Shown: positions 43,757-53,252 of the stretch, in pieces
How the letters are laid out: every line of letters starts with the position of its first letter
Position numbering within the stretch: position 1 is the stretch's first letter
NCBI GenBank assembly: GCA_022071945.1
Contig: JAJVIN010000001.1
Coordinates: 62,001-126,000, forward strand
Origin: Thermoanaerobaculia bacterium
GTDB lineage: Bacteria; Acidobacteriota; Thermoanaerobaculia; UBA5066
Reading direction: 5' to 3'
DNA length: 64,000 bases
The notes under the pieces: generated by a model
What the model was told of the DNA's origin: nothing
Seen by the model: only the letters and a program-made list of their open reading frames with translations
Databases searched by the model: none
Program-made: the position numbers and the translations under genes

Positions 43757-46700
43757 ATGCCGCCCGCTCCCCTGGCACCTGCTCCTCCCCTCCCAGGTTC
43801 CGATCAGTTTGGCGCCGCCGTCTCCGCGATCGAGGCCGAACTCGCTTCGCCGATGGGTCAACGGGATCGCGTCCTGGCCGCTTGTGAAGTCCTTCGCTCC
43901 TGCCCCGACGCCCTTGCCGGTCCCGACGGCTCCCGGGCCGCTCAGAAGCTGGCTCTCCTCGTCATCAAGAAGGCGGGCGCCATCGTCGAGCCCGTCGCGG
44001 CTCTTCTTCTCGAAAGCACTCTCCTTTCTCCCTCCCCCTGGCCGGTCCTCGAGGCGCTCCTGGCGGCCCCGAACAAGAAGGTCGCCCAGCCAGCCCTCGA
44101 GCAGACCGCCAGGCTCGCCGCGGAGGGAAGGCTCACGGTCACGCTCCGGGTGGCGGAGAGCCTCGCGGCCATCAGCGAGACCTCCGGTTCGGTCCTCGGC
44201 GAGAAGGCGTCTCTGAGCCTCCTGGGCCAGATCCTCTCGCGCCTCCTGCCGTGGAAGCCCGAACAGAGCGTGGAGCTCACGGACCTCGTGGTCGAGGCTC
44301 CGGATCACAAGCTCCGCCACCTCGTCGCCCGGCTTCTGGACCTCTCGGGCACGCCGCCCCCGCCTTCGCTCGCGACCCGGATTCTGGGAGAAGAAGCCAC
44401 GACCTTCCTGGCTCCTTACCTCGCCTTCACCCGTGCCAGTCACGTCGACCTCCTCGATCTCGTCGTGGAGCCTGGCTCGCCGCCGCCTGCCCTGGACTCG
44501 ATCAGGAAGGCAGAGTCGGAGTGCGGATCGGCCCTCCTTCGAGAGATCCTCGCCGAGCTCGGCTGGCGCCGGGTCAGCGCGGGCCTCTCGGTTCACCCGT
44601 TCGCGGCCGTGTCGGTCGGCGGCTCGTTCCCTCTGTTGATGCGTCCGGCAGAAGCCCTCCTCGTCGAGGATCCGCCCCAGGTCCGGCGCGTCTTCGATCG
44701 CTGGCTGGCCGTGGCGCACGGGGGAACCCTGGCCCACGACGTGGAGGACGCCTCCGACGACGATCCGGTCAATCGATTCCGCCTCCTGAACGTGCGGCAC
44801 GCCGACATCCTCGGGGACTTTCTCGACGTGGCCCCCCTCACGGCCGAGAAGGTCCGCCACGTCCTGCAAAGAATGGACGGAATCGTCGAGGACTACACGG
44901 TTCTCTTCCGGACACGAGCCGCTGAGGAGTGCGGCGTCGTCCTCGACGTCTATCGTGACTTGAAGGCCCGGGTCGAGCGGGAGCTCGAGGCCGCCCAGAA
45001 GGGCCGCCCTCTCACGATCGAACTGACCCGTCTGGTCCAGATGTTCGAGGACCCGCGGAACGCGGGAGAGGTCCGCACCCTTCACGGCCTGAAGCGCTAT
45101 CTTCACCAGAAGGGGCTGAAGCTCGGCTTCAAGCTGGCCGAGGCCGTCAGGGGAACGAACAGGACAGTCGACCTCGCCGTCGCGACTCCCCTGCGCGTCA
45201 TCCATGTCGCCAGGGTCCTCGAGTACGTCGATTTTGAGAAGGAGCCGGAGGAGAACGAGGAGACCCTCGGCATCCCATGGCCGGTCTGGATTGCGGCCGA
45301 GGGCTTCTCGCGGCAGCTCCTGCACGGCCAGCAGAACCTGCCCAGGCTGAGGGCCTTCTGCTACGGCAACGAGGTCCACTACTACCTGACGTTCCGGAAC
45401 CACCCGGTCTTCGTCCGGGTCGACTACGCCCCTCCGCTTCGAGGGGGCATGGTCGATCTCGAGTACTACGGGGTCAGCAAGTACGAGCTCGACTCGCACC
45501 CGAACCCGTCCCTCGATGGCATTGGCCGGTTCTTCAAGAAGCTCGACATCAACGTCGAGATCGACAACACCCGGATCCACGCCCGGTACGACAAGGAGCG
45601 AGCCGTCGACCTCGCGGACCTCTGCGAGAAGGTCGAGGCGGTCTTCAGGCTCGCACCCTACCTGATGGACATCGACTGGGTTTCTGGCGGCCTGGCCCTC
45701 GACCCCGACGCCAGAGAAGCCGTCGCCGACGCCTGGGCGGCGTTCTTCTCCCGCTGGGGCGTCCTCCCCCTCTCACAGATCCTCTCGGCCGACAAGCTGG
45801 GGATTCTCGTCTCGCTCGAACCGGACGTGACGGGCGTCAAGGAGGTTCGATGGAACGGGAAGGGACCGTACCGCGACCGCTTCTCCACGGGTTCTCTCGC
45901 CTTCTTCTGGGAGAAGGTCAGGGCCGCGCTTCTCGAGAAGGGGCTCCGCGATCTGGCCGCCTTTAGAAGTGGCGAGGAAGTGGCCCAGTTGAGCCTCGAG
46001 CGCGAGGTCTTGCGGCCGCTGCGAGCCGCGGTCTGTCGAGGGGAAGTCCTCGAATCCGCTCAGGGGATCGGACCCGCCGAGCCCGCCCTGTACCAGAAGA
46101 CCCACGAGGCGAGGCGGTTTGCGGAGCTCCTCGCCAGAGACAGCGCGAACCTGATCCGGTCATCGCGGGTGGCCCGGCTCGCGTCGGCCCTGGAAAAGCA
46201 CCTGCGATTCCAGTCGACGGGATCCGTGAACGGATACGACGTCCAGCGGGCCGTCTTGCCGCTGAAGGGCGAATCGATCACCCTGTTCGTACTCCGGGAC
46301 AGCGCATCGGTCTACCGCCTCGCCTTCTTCACTTTCGAGGGCCCCGTCTTCAGAAGACGGCAGGGACCGTCGGACGAATGGGTCGAGAACGCTCTTTTCG
46401 ACTCCGACGTCCTCGCCCAGCGGCTTCTGAGAAACAACCTCCCCGCGTCGGGACTCGAGTCCGAAACCGCTTCCGCCGAAGCCGCCGCGGAGTCGCTCCG
46501 GGCGATCTTCCGCATCCCGAATCCCCACGAGCACGCGCCCCGGCTTCCCGGAGAAAGGCTCGTCCAGGGGATCGCGGCCGCACCCGGACACGCGGTCGGG
46601 ATCGCCCGCCTCGGGCTTGGAGGCCGTCAGCCGGAAGACGTCGACGGCGCGATCCTCGTGGCTGCCTCCGTGCGTCCAGAGGACGGTCCGCTCCTTTTCC

Positions 46701-48778
46701 GCGCCGCGGGAGTGGTCTCAACGGGCGGCGGGGTTCTCTCTCATGCGGGTCTTCTGGCCATGCAATTCGGAAAGCCCGCGCTCGTCGTTCCCGGCACGTG
46801 GGAGGTGACACCGGGCGGGACCCTCTCGATCGGCTGCCGCCGGTTCGAGTTCGACGAGGAGACGGTCGAGGCCTTCGGCATGCGGGTCGTGGAGAAACGC
46901 AACCTCCGAGAAGAGGAGGACAGGATCGCGGACGGGGACCTCCTCGTTCTCGATGCGGACTCGGACGTGCTTCGCGTGCTCGGGCAGGACCGCGACACGC
47001 TTGCTCTCCACGATGGTCTGCATCAGCTGACACACTCGGTCAGAAGCCTGGCCGTCGCGACGTCCGACGAGGACATCCTCAACCTGAGAGGGCGAAGGCT
47101 GCGGGCCCGGCGCCAGATCGAGAAGCTCTTTTCCCGGATGGCCGATCCGGTCCTCGCCTGTCACGCCGTGCGCGAGCTCCTGGCTGGCGAGGCCGCCTCG
47201 TGCCGTGCCGACCAGGGCGAGCTTCTTCGTGAGCTCTTGCGGAACCGGTCCGTGGGCGACGCCGCTCGCGCCGCGATCCATCAGATCGCCTCGGATCTGA
47301 GGAGGTGGCACGCGGCCGAGTGCGAGGAAGCGGCGAGCCTGATCCCGACCTCCGCCGACGCCCATGAGATCCTGGCTCTCAGAAGAGATGCCCTGAGGCT
47401 CGGAGATCGTCTGGCGGTCGCGACGAGCTGCCTTTCGGCATGCGGAATCTCCCTCGATCTCGGGCCGGTTCCCCAGGAGCTCGACTCGATCGCCCGGCCG
47501 CGGCTTCTCGAGCTCAGAGCCGGACTCGAAACGTCGATGCTCGGTGCAATCGAACCCGGCGGGAACCCCCGCCACCTTCGTCACCTGCTGCGCCAGGTGA
47601 TCAGGCTGGACGGGATCCTCGGCGCACCTGTCCGCGAGCCCGGTCTCATCGAGACACTGGAGAGACGAGTCCTCGATGAGGACGAGGCGGTGCTCTCCCG
47701 GCTGGCGAACCGCAGGGTGCTGACGGACCGGGATGGAGGGATCGAGCTGAGACCTCACGTCGGCTCCAAGGCCGCGGCACTGGCCGAGGCTTCGCAGCTC
47801 GGCGAGGGATCGAGAATCCCGCCATGGTTCGTCATCACGGACCTGGCGTTTCGGGATGTGCTCGAGGGCCCCGCGCCCGATCTCTCGGCCCTTCCCGGGA
47901 CGGGGGGGCCAGGCTTCACCCTCGGGCGGCTGATCGAGGAGATCCTCGCGCGGAAAGACTGGGACGCGGGAACGAAATCCACGCTGATTCGACGCGCCTG
48001 GAAGTCCGCGACTCTTCCTCCTTCGCTCGTGGAGGAAATCAACGACGCGCTCTCACCGCTCTCGAGGACAGAGCGCCCATTCGTGGCCATCCGGTCCTCG
48101 GCCCGCGAAGAAGACACCGAGACGGACGCGAGAGCCGGAGAGTTCGACACCTTCCTCTTCGTTCCGTGCGGTCCGGCCGTTCTCGAGTTCCTGAGGCTCG
48201 CCTGGGCCGGGCTCTGGAATCAACGGTCGCTCCTCAACCGCCAGGCCACGGGCCGCGACACCGCCGTCATCGGAGGGGGCGTGCTCATTCAGCACATGGT
48301 CGACTCGCGGGTCTCCGGCGTCCTTCACACCGTCAACGTTGCCGAAAACCGGCCGAGAGAGGTCCTGATCAACGCGGGACTCGGTCTGGGTGAAGGGGTC
48401 GTCTCCGGGCTGGTCGCCGCCGATCAGATCACGGTCGAAAAGGACGCGGCGCTCTCCGGCGACGACATGCACTTCCGCTACCTGACGCGCGACAAGAGAG
48501 ACCGGATCGTCTTCAACACGCGGACGGGAGCGGGCACGCAACGCGTGGAGACCCTGTACCACCAGCGTCTGAGGCCGGCTCTGGAGTACGTCGAGCTGTG
48601 CGAGCTCGTTCACGCGGCCATCCGCCTCGAGGCCCTCCACGGCCACCCCCTGGACATCGAGTTCGCCATAGAAGGAGCCGGGCTCTGCCTCCTGCAGATC
48701 CGCCCCGTGCCCGCAGCCCTGGCTGTCTGGACCGAGACGGCCTCACGTTATCCGATTGCGCCAGGAGACCGCCGATGA
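43757..48778 (+). CDS. Giant PEP-synthase/PPDK-related protein with rearranged domains
   Basis: A 1673-residue protein. Residues 1-920 have no recognised domain: helical repeats, then a mixed region with FRNHPVFVRVDYAPP and DLEYYGVSKYELDSHPNP. Residues about 930-1020 are the phosphohistidine swivel domain (GIAAAPGHAVGIARLG, then STGGGVLSHAGLLAMQFGKP, catalytic His996). Residues about 1335-1660 are the pyruvate-phosphate-dikinase-type ATP-grasp domain: GSKAAALAEA, FVAIRSSAREEDTETDARAG, GLGEGVVSGLVAADQITVEK, LDIEFA and LLQIRPV. The PEP/pyruvate TIM barrel is absent, and the swivel precedes the ATP-grasp, the reverse of PpsA. AGGAGG is 7 nt before the ATG. The stop overlaps the next start (ATGA). 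ATP-dependent phosphotransfer to an unknown acceptor is likely. Confidence 0.85.
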   Translation: MPPAPLAPAPPLPGSDQFGAAVSAIEAELASPMGQRDRVLAACEVLRSCPDALAGPDGSRAAQKLALLVIKKAGAIVEPVAALLLESTLLSPSPWPVLEALLAAPNKKVAQPALEQTARLAAEGRLTVTLRVAESLAAISETSGSVLGEKASLSLLGQILSRLLPWKPEQSVELTDLVVEAPDHKLRHLVARLLDLSGTPPPPSLATRILGEEATTFLAPYLAFTRASHVDLLDLVVEPGSPPPALDSIRKAESECGSALLREILAELGWRRVSAGLSVHPFAAVSVGGSFPLLMRPAEALLVEDPPQVRRVFDRWLAVAHGGTLAHDVEDASDDDPVNRFRLLNVRHADILGDFLDVAPLTAEKVRHVLQRMDGIVEDYTVLFRTRAAEECGVVLDVYRDLKARVERELEAAQKGRPLTIELTRLVQMFEDPRNAGEVRTLHGLKRYLHQKGLKLGFKLAEAVRGTNRTVDLAVATPLRVIHVARVLEYVDFEKEPEENEETLGIPWPVWIAAEGFSRQLLHGQQNLPRLRAFCYGNEVHYYLTFRNHPVFVRVDYAPPLRGGMVDLEYYGVSKYELDSHPNPSLDGIGRFFKKLDINVEIDNTRIHARYDKERAVDLADLCEKVEAVFRLAPYLMDIDWVSGGLALDPDAREAVADAWAAFFSRWGVLPLSQILSADKLGILVSLEPDVTGVKEVRWNGKGPYRDRFSTGSLAFFWEKVRAALLEKGLRDLAAFRSGEEVAQLSLEREVLRPLRAAVCRGEVLESAQGIGPAEPALYQKTHEARRFAELLARDSANLIRSSRVARLASALEKHLRFQSTGSVNGYDVQRAVLPLKGESITLFVLRDSASVYRLAFFTFEGPVFRRRQGPSDEWVENALFDSDVLAQRLLRNNLPASGLESETASAEAAAESLRAIFRIPNPHEHAPRLPGERLVQGIAAAPGHAVGIARLGLGGRQPEDVDGAILVAASVRPEDGPLLFRAAGVVSTGGGVLSHAGLLAMQFGKPALVVPGTWEVTPGGTLSIGCRRFEFDEETVEAFGMRVVEKRNLREEEDRIADGDLLVLDADSDVLRVLGQDRDTLALHDGLHQLTHSVRSLAVATSDEDILNLRGRRLRARRQIEKLFSRMADPVLACHAVRELLAGEAASCRADQGELLRELLRNRSVGDAARAAIHQIASDLRRWHAAECEEAASLIPTSADAHEILALRRDALRLGDRLAVATSCLSACGISLDLGPVPQELDSIARPRLLELRAGLETSMLGAIEPGGNPRHLRHLLRQVIRLDGILGAPVREPGLIETLERRVLDEDEAVLSRLANRRVLTDRDGGIELRPHVGSKAAALAEASQLGEGSRIPPWFVITDLAFRDVLEGPAPDLSALPGTGGPGFTLGRLIEEILARKDWDAGTKSTLIRRAWKSATLPPSLVEEINDALSPLSRTERPFVAIRSSAREEDTETDARAGEFDTFLFVPCGPAVLEFLRLAWAGLWNQRSLLNRQATGRDTAVIGGGVLIQHMVDSRVSGVLHTVNVAENRPREVLINAGLGLGEGVVSGLVAADQITVEKDAALSGDDMHFRYLTRDKRDRIVFNTRTGAGTQRVETLYHQRLRPALEYVELCELVHAAIRLEALHGHPLDIEFAIEGAGLCLLQIRPVPAALAVWTETASRYPIAPGDRR

Positions 48779-51030
48779 TCCGAAACGAGGAAGCCCTCGA
48801 CTACCACTCCGGTGAACGGGCCGGCAAGCTCGAAGTCCGGCCGGTCAAGCCCTGCCTCACGCCCCGGGAGATGAGACTCGCCTACCTGCCGGGAGCCCGG
48901 GCCGCGTGCGAGGCCATCGTCGAGGAGATCGACAACGTCTTCAAGTACACCGCGAAAGGGAACCTCGTCGGCGTCATAACCGATGGTTCGGCGGTGCCAG
49001 GCCTCGGGGCGATCGGACCTCTGGCCGCCAAGCCAATGCAGGAAGGGATGGCCCTCCTCTTCAAGCGCCTGGCGGACATCAACGCCTTCGACCTGGAGCT
49101 CGACACGAAAGACCCGGACCGCTTCATCGAGACCGTGCGGATCCTCGCCCCGACATTCGGGGCCGTCATCCTCAAGGATCTGCGTGCCCCCGAGGGGCTC
49201 TACATTCACGAGAAGCTCGACCAGCTCCTGAGCATCCCGGTCTTTCACGAAAACCTGCAGAGCACGGCCGTCGTGGCGACCGCCGCCCTCACGAACGCCC
49301 TGGCCCTCGTGGAGAAGGACATCGCCAGCGTCAAGGTCGTCGTGTGCGGCGCCGGAACCCTCGGGATCGGCTGTACGCGTCTCTTCCTGAGAGCTGGCGT
49401 CCGTCCCGAGAACCTCCTTGTCTACGACATCCACGGACTCCTGTCCGAGGGACGCGAGGACCTCAACCTCTACCAGCGGGAATTCGCCCGCCGCGAGGGC
49501 CCGGTGACGCTTGGGGAAGGACTTCGCGGAGCGGACGTCTTTGTCGGAGCCTCGGCCGCCGGGGTCGTCTCCGTCGAGATGGTCCGATCGATGGCTCGCT
49601 TCCCCATCGTCTTCGCCCTGGCGACCCCCGAACCGGAGATCGCCTACGAGGCGGCGCGCGCGTGCCGGCACGACGTGATCGCGGCGACGAGCCTCGCCCA
49701 GTACCCCAACGCGATCGTCGACCTCCTCAGCTTCCCGTACGTTCTCAGGGGCGCGCTCGACGTTCACGCGACCCGTATCACGGACGCGATGCTTCTCGCG
49801 GCCGCGGGCGCCCTTTCGGAGCTCGGCCGGGAAGAAGTCGTCGAGGAAGTGAGCCGGGCCTACGGGTGGGAGCGGCTCTCCTTCGGTCCCGAGTACCTGC
49901 TGCCGACGCCGGTGGACCCGAGGATCCTCATCCGCGAGTCGACCGCGGTCGCTCGGCAAGCCGTCGAGGACGGCGTGGCCCAGCGCCCGGTCGACGCGGC
50001 CGAGTACCAGGAAAGCCTGACGCTCAGGCTCGGAACCGGGCGCGAGATGCTCAGACGCCTGATCGTCGCCGCGCGACAGCAACGCCCCCGCGTGGTGTTC
50101 GCCGAGGGAACGACCGAGACGATCGTGCGGGCGGCCAGCGTCTTGCTCGAGGAGGGGGTCGCCCTGCCGACTCTCCTGGGGCCCGAGGCGGAAGTTCGGT
50201 CACTGATCGAGAGGCTGGGCCTCGAGGCTTCCGGACTCTCGATCGTGGATCCCGCCCGGACTCAGAGGCGAGAGGCGTATGCCGAGGAGTACCACAAGAT
50301 GCGGCGGCGCCGCGGCGTCATGAAGTCGACGGCTCTCGAGCGCCTGCGCAGTCCGGACTACGTCGCCGCCATGATGCTCCACGCCGGCGACGCCGACATG
50401 ATGATCTCTGGACTTGCCGAGCACTATGCGGACTCGCTCCGGACCATCCTGGAAGTGATCGGCCCCGCGCCCGGGGTTCGCCGGATCTCCAGCCACTACA
50501 TGGTCCTCATGCCCCGCGAGGTCCTCTTCATCGCGGACTGCGCCGTCAACGTCGACCCGGATTCGGAAGATCTCGCCGAGATCGCCCTCCTGACCGCCAG
50601 CGCCGCCAAGGCACTCGGAATCGAGCCCCGCGTGGCCATGCTCTCGTTCTCCAACTTCGGCAGCGTCGATCACAAAATGTCGCGAAAAGTCCGGGATGCG
50701 ACGGAGATCGTCAAGAGCCGCGCTCCCGAGCTCGTGGTCGACGGCGAGATGCAGCTGACGACGGCCCTCAACGCCGAGGTGAGACAGCACTACTTCCCCT
50801 TCTGCGAGCTGAAGAAGAACGCGAATGTCCTCGTCTTTCCCGACCTGCAGGCGGGAAACCTCGCGCTTCAACTCCTGCAGGAAACGGGAGACGCCGTCCT
50901 CGTCGGACCCATCCTGATGGGAACGAAACGGCCTGTTCACCTCTTGCAGTACCGGAGCTCGGTGCAAGAGATCGTCAACCTGGCCGTCACGGGCATCGTC
51001 CAGGCCTACGCCTTGCGGCACCCCGAGTGA
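48775..51030 (+). CDS. MaeB-type malic enzyme-phosphotransacetylase fusion with degenerate malic site
   Basis: A 751-residue protein with the MaeB layout. The malic-enzyme domain (residues 20-420) keeps MRLAYLPGARAAC, GNLVGVITDGSAVPGLGAIG and the NAD-binding VVVCGAGTLGIGC. The PTA-like domain spans about 430-751 (RVVFAEGTTETIVRAASVLL, DADMMISGLAEHYADSL, VAMLSFSNFGSVDH). Key catalytic positions differ from MaeB. EGK is EGM (Met92), the metal-site LED is LKD (Lys134), and FHDDQHGTA is FHENLQSTA (Glu159, Asn160). Decarboxylation of malate therefore seems unlikely. The start overlaps the PEP-synthase-like stop, so both are made together. A long open frame upstream of 48775 is antisense/shadow. 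Confidence 0.85.
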   Translation: MIRNEEALDYHSGERAGKLEVRPVKPCLTPREMRLAYLPGARAACEAIVEEIDNVFKYTAKGNLVGVITDGSAVPGLGAIGPLAAKPMQEGMALLFKRLADINAFDLELDTKDPDRFIETVRILAPTFGAVILKDLRAPEGLYIHEKLDQLLSIPVFHENLQSTAVVATAALTNALALVEKDIASVKVVVCGAGTLGIGCTRLFLRAGVRPENLLVYDIHGLLSEGREDLNLYQREFARREGPVTLGEGLRGADVFVGASAAGVVSVEMVRSMARFPIVFALATPEPEIAYEAARACRHDVIAATSLAQYPNAIVDLLSFPYVLRGALDVHATRITDAMLLAAAGALSELGREEVVEEVSRAYGWERLSFGPEYLLPTPVDPRILIRESTAVARQAVEDGVAQRPVDAAEYQESLTLRLGTGREMLRRLIVAARQQRPRVVFAEGTTETIVRAASVLLEEGVALPTLLGPEAEVRSLIERLGLEASGLSIVDPARTQRREAYAEEYHKMRRRRGVMKSTALERLRSPDYVAAMMLHAGDADMMISGLAEHYADSLRTILEVIGPAPGVRRISSHYMVLMPREVLFIADCAVNVDPDSEDLAEIALLTASAAKALGIEPRVAMLSFSNFGSVDHKMSRKVRDATEIVKSRAPELVVDGEMQLTTALNAEVRQHYFPFCELKKNANVLVFPDLQAGNLALQLLQETGDAVLVGPILMGTKRPVHLLQYRSSVQEIVNLAVTGIVQAYALRHPE

Positions 51031-51045
51031 GTAGACCGGCGGTTT

Positions 51046-53148
51046 TCAGGCCGGCTTGGGGTCCGGCACGCCGAGCCTGCCGGGATAAAGCCGCGTGGCG
51101 CTGAACCAGCCGACCGCCGTCAGAAAGCCCAGAAGAAGCCACCAACCGGTGCTGGCGAGCCTCGGCAGTTCCCGCGCGTAGCCCGGGACGAAATCCGACT
51201 CGGAGACGTTCACGGTGTAGGAGACGAACTGGAGGGGCTTTCTGGGCGAGTGCTCTCTGTAGACGCCTCCTGGAAACTTCCGGACGAGGAAGTCCAGCAG
51301 TTCGCGCCGGTCGAACAACAGGAAGCTCATCGGCTGGGCCGTTGGGGCCGGAAGCGCCTCGACCACCGCCTGATCCCCATCGAGGATCCGGTTGCTGGGA
51401 TTGAAGAACCGGAACGTCTCCTCGCTCTTCTTCGTGAACGCCGAGAAGATGTAGATGTTCGTCTCGAGTGGGAGCGAGGCGATGAAACGGCTGGCCCGCA
51501 TGCGAGGCCGGGCGTTGTCCGCCACGAGCTCCATGTAGAGAGACCAGTGGTGCCCCGCCAGGAAAACGAGGAGCCCCGCCGCCCCTGCCCGGAGAGCCAG
51601 GTGCCTGCCCGGAGTCAGCTCTCCGAGAGAGTGCATGAGATAGGCCCCGGCCAACCCGGCGATCAGGCAGATCGCCGGAATCGCGACGTTCAAGTGCGGC
51701 CAGAAGGGCGGATCTGCAGTGAGCACACCTCCGAAGATGAAGGTCAACAAGAACCAGCTGAGAAGACCCACGGCTCCCGGGTCCTTCAATCTCGCCAGGC
51801 AGAGTCCGAATCCCACGGTGAAGAGAACAGCCGTCAGCGCGCCCACCATGGGCCGCGGAAACCCGAAATGAGTGCTCTGATCCGCGTAGAAGTAGAGGGT
51901 CAAGAAAGAGCGCCGAAGCTGCTCGCGCACCACGACCGCCCGGGAGTCCGTCGCGTACTTCGACATCGAATGCCTCATGATCTCGGGCGACCAGAGGACG
52001 ACGGAATTCGTCCGTCCCGAAAACTCCTTCGGCTTCTTCAAGGCGAATCCCACGGTCGGCCCGAGCCCGACGAGACTGCCCAGGGCGAACGTGAGGACGA
52101 CAGCCGCCTTGTCTTTCCTCGAGACGAGGGACCACACGGCCCAGGCCCCCAGGACGGCAACCGCCAAGAGCGGGCTGATACGGGCTGAATAGTAGGTGTG
52201 CAGACCGAAGCCGAGCGTGAGACCCGAGAGCGCCGCCCAGAACATCAATCCTTCTCTGAGGGCCCGCAACAGGAGGTAGAGGGAGAGCGTCACGAACAGC
52301 GTCGCGATCGGACCGAACAGGATGCGGCTGAAATGAATGTGCGTGTAGCTTCCCATCAGCATCGCCATGGCGATGAGGCCGGCCTGGCGGCCGAAGAGAA
52401 GCCGGCCGAGGAGAAAAACGAGAGGGACCGTCAAGGTGCCGGCCAGAACCGAGAACATGACGATTCCCTCGTGATCACCGCCGAAGAGCCTGACCCCTGC
52501 CGCCAGGATCTGGTGCGAGGCGTACGGATGACCCGAACTCGTCAGCCCCGTCCACTGCTCGATGTTCCCGGAGATGACGTCGAGCGTCTTGAGCCCCATG
52601 ACCCCCACATCGTTGTCGACGTGGGACGGAAACTCGGTCACGCGCCAGAAGCGGAAGAAGAACGCGATCGCCGTCGCGGCCCCCAGGATCAGCCACTCCC
52701 AGACCGCTATCTCCTTCGGAATGAACCTCGGAGATTCGGCCCGGTAGAGCGGAAGGAGAAGGGCAGCCCCCGAGAGGAGCCAGAGCCACCTGACGAGAGA
52801 CGTCTCTCCGAAGAATCCGTAGCTGACGAGGAGGGCGGCGAAGAGAATCGCGGAGGCGAGCAGCAACTTCGGCCTGACGTGAAACGCGGGCGCTTCCTCG
52901 CTCTCTGACCGCCGGGAGGAGAGCCCGTAGACGAGACCCGCCAGGACGGAGAATCCCAGGGCCACCATCGTCACCGTGGCCACTTTCTTCCACGGGTCTG
53001 GCTCGCGGAACCGAGTCAAGAATTCGCCCGTCAAGGAGTGCTGCGCCCACAGGGCGAGGCCGGCCGACACAAAGAGGACCGACCTGCGATGCCAGGAATT
53101 CGAGGGCCCCGGGATGAGTCGATCCGGCCTGCCTGGTTCAGAGTTCAT
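51046..53148 (-). CDS. Membrane glycosyltransferase, GT39/ArnT-like
   Basis: A 700-residue polytopic protein with about 12-13 transmembrane segments. The first large loop contains WRVTEFPSHVDNDVGVMGLK with the acidic pair expected for GT-C enzymes that use lipid-linked sugars. LTSSGHPYASHQILAAGVRL and the long C-terminal soluble part (about residues 560-665) also fit. It may transfer sugar from a polyprenyl phosphate to protein or lipid A-like acceptors outside the membrane. Start ATG 53148. It converges with the MaeB-like gene with a 15-nt gap. Confidence 0.85.
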   Translation of the reverse strand: MNSEPGRPDRLIPGPSNSWHRRSVLFVSAGLALWAQHSLTGEFLTRFREPDPWKKVATVTMVALGFSVLAGLVYGLSSRRSESEEAPAFHVRPKLLLASAILFAALLVSYGFFGETSLVRWLWLLSGAALLLPLYRAESPRFIPKEIAVWEWLILGAATAIAFFFRFWRVTEFPSHVDNDVGVMGLKTLDVISGNIEQWTGLTSSGHPYASHQILAAGVRLFGGDHEGIVMFSVLAGTLTVPLVFLLGRLLFGRQAGLIAMAMLMGSYTHIHFSRILFGPIATLFVTLSLYLLLRALREGLMFWAALSGLTLGFGLHTYYSARISPLLAVAVLGAWAVWSLVSRKDKAAVVLTFALGSLVGLGPTVGFALKKPKEFSGRTNSVVLWSPEIMRHSMSKYATDSRAVVVREQLRRSFLTLYFYADQSTHFGFPRPMVGALTAVLFTVGFGLCLARLKDPGAVGLLSWFLLTFIFGGVLTADPPFWPHLNVAIPAICLIAGLAGAYLMHSLGELTPGRHLALRAGAAGLLVFLAGHHWSLYMELVADNARPRMRASRFIASLPLETNIYIFSAFTKKSEETFRFFNPSNRILDGDQAVVEALPAPTAQPMSFLLFDRRELLDFLVRKFPGGVYREHSPRKPLQFVSYTVNVSESDFVPGYARELPRLASTGWWLLLGFLTAVGWFSATRLYPGRLGVPDPKPA

Positions 53149-53157
53149 TGGACCTCG

Positions 53158-53163
53158 AATCTA
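53158..53163 (-). promoter_or_regulatory. -10 box TAGATT for the GT39 gene
   Basis: TAGATT on the minus strand ends 9 nt before the ATG at 53148. No -35 match and no clear Shine-Dalgarno site were found. Confidence 0.35.
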
Positions 53164-53211
53164 CTAAAGTGGCCCCACATCCCGAAAGAGCAAACCCTCG
53201 CGTTTGGGCGC

Positions 53212-53242
53212 ACGGCCCCGCCACCGTCAGGCGCGGGGCCGT
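53212..53242 (-). terminator. GC hairpin after the two-domain VOC gene
   Basis: ACGGCCCCGC (53212-53221) pairs perfectly with GCGGGGCCGT (53233-53242) around an 11-nt loop. It lies 10 nt beyond the VOC stop on the minus strand. It lacks a U-tract. Confidence 0.5.
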
Positions 53243-53252
53243 CCGGGCTCGT

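Noticed and set aside
43577-45580. 667-codon minus-strand open frame opposite the PEP-synthase-like gene
   Set aside because: Composition is typical of an antisense frame; the plus strand has a Shine-Dalgarno site and recognisable catalytic domains in a continuous frame.
48906-51104. 732-codon plus-strand frame overlapping the MaeB-like gene
   Set aside because: Arg/Pro/Gly-rich out-of-phase reading of the MaeB-like gene with no similarity.
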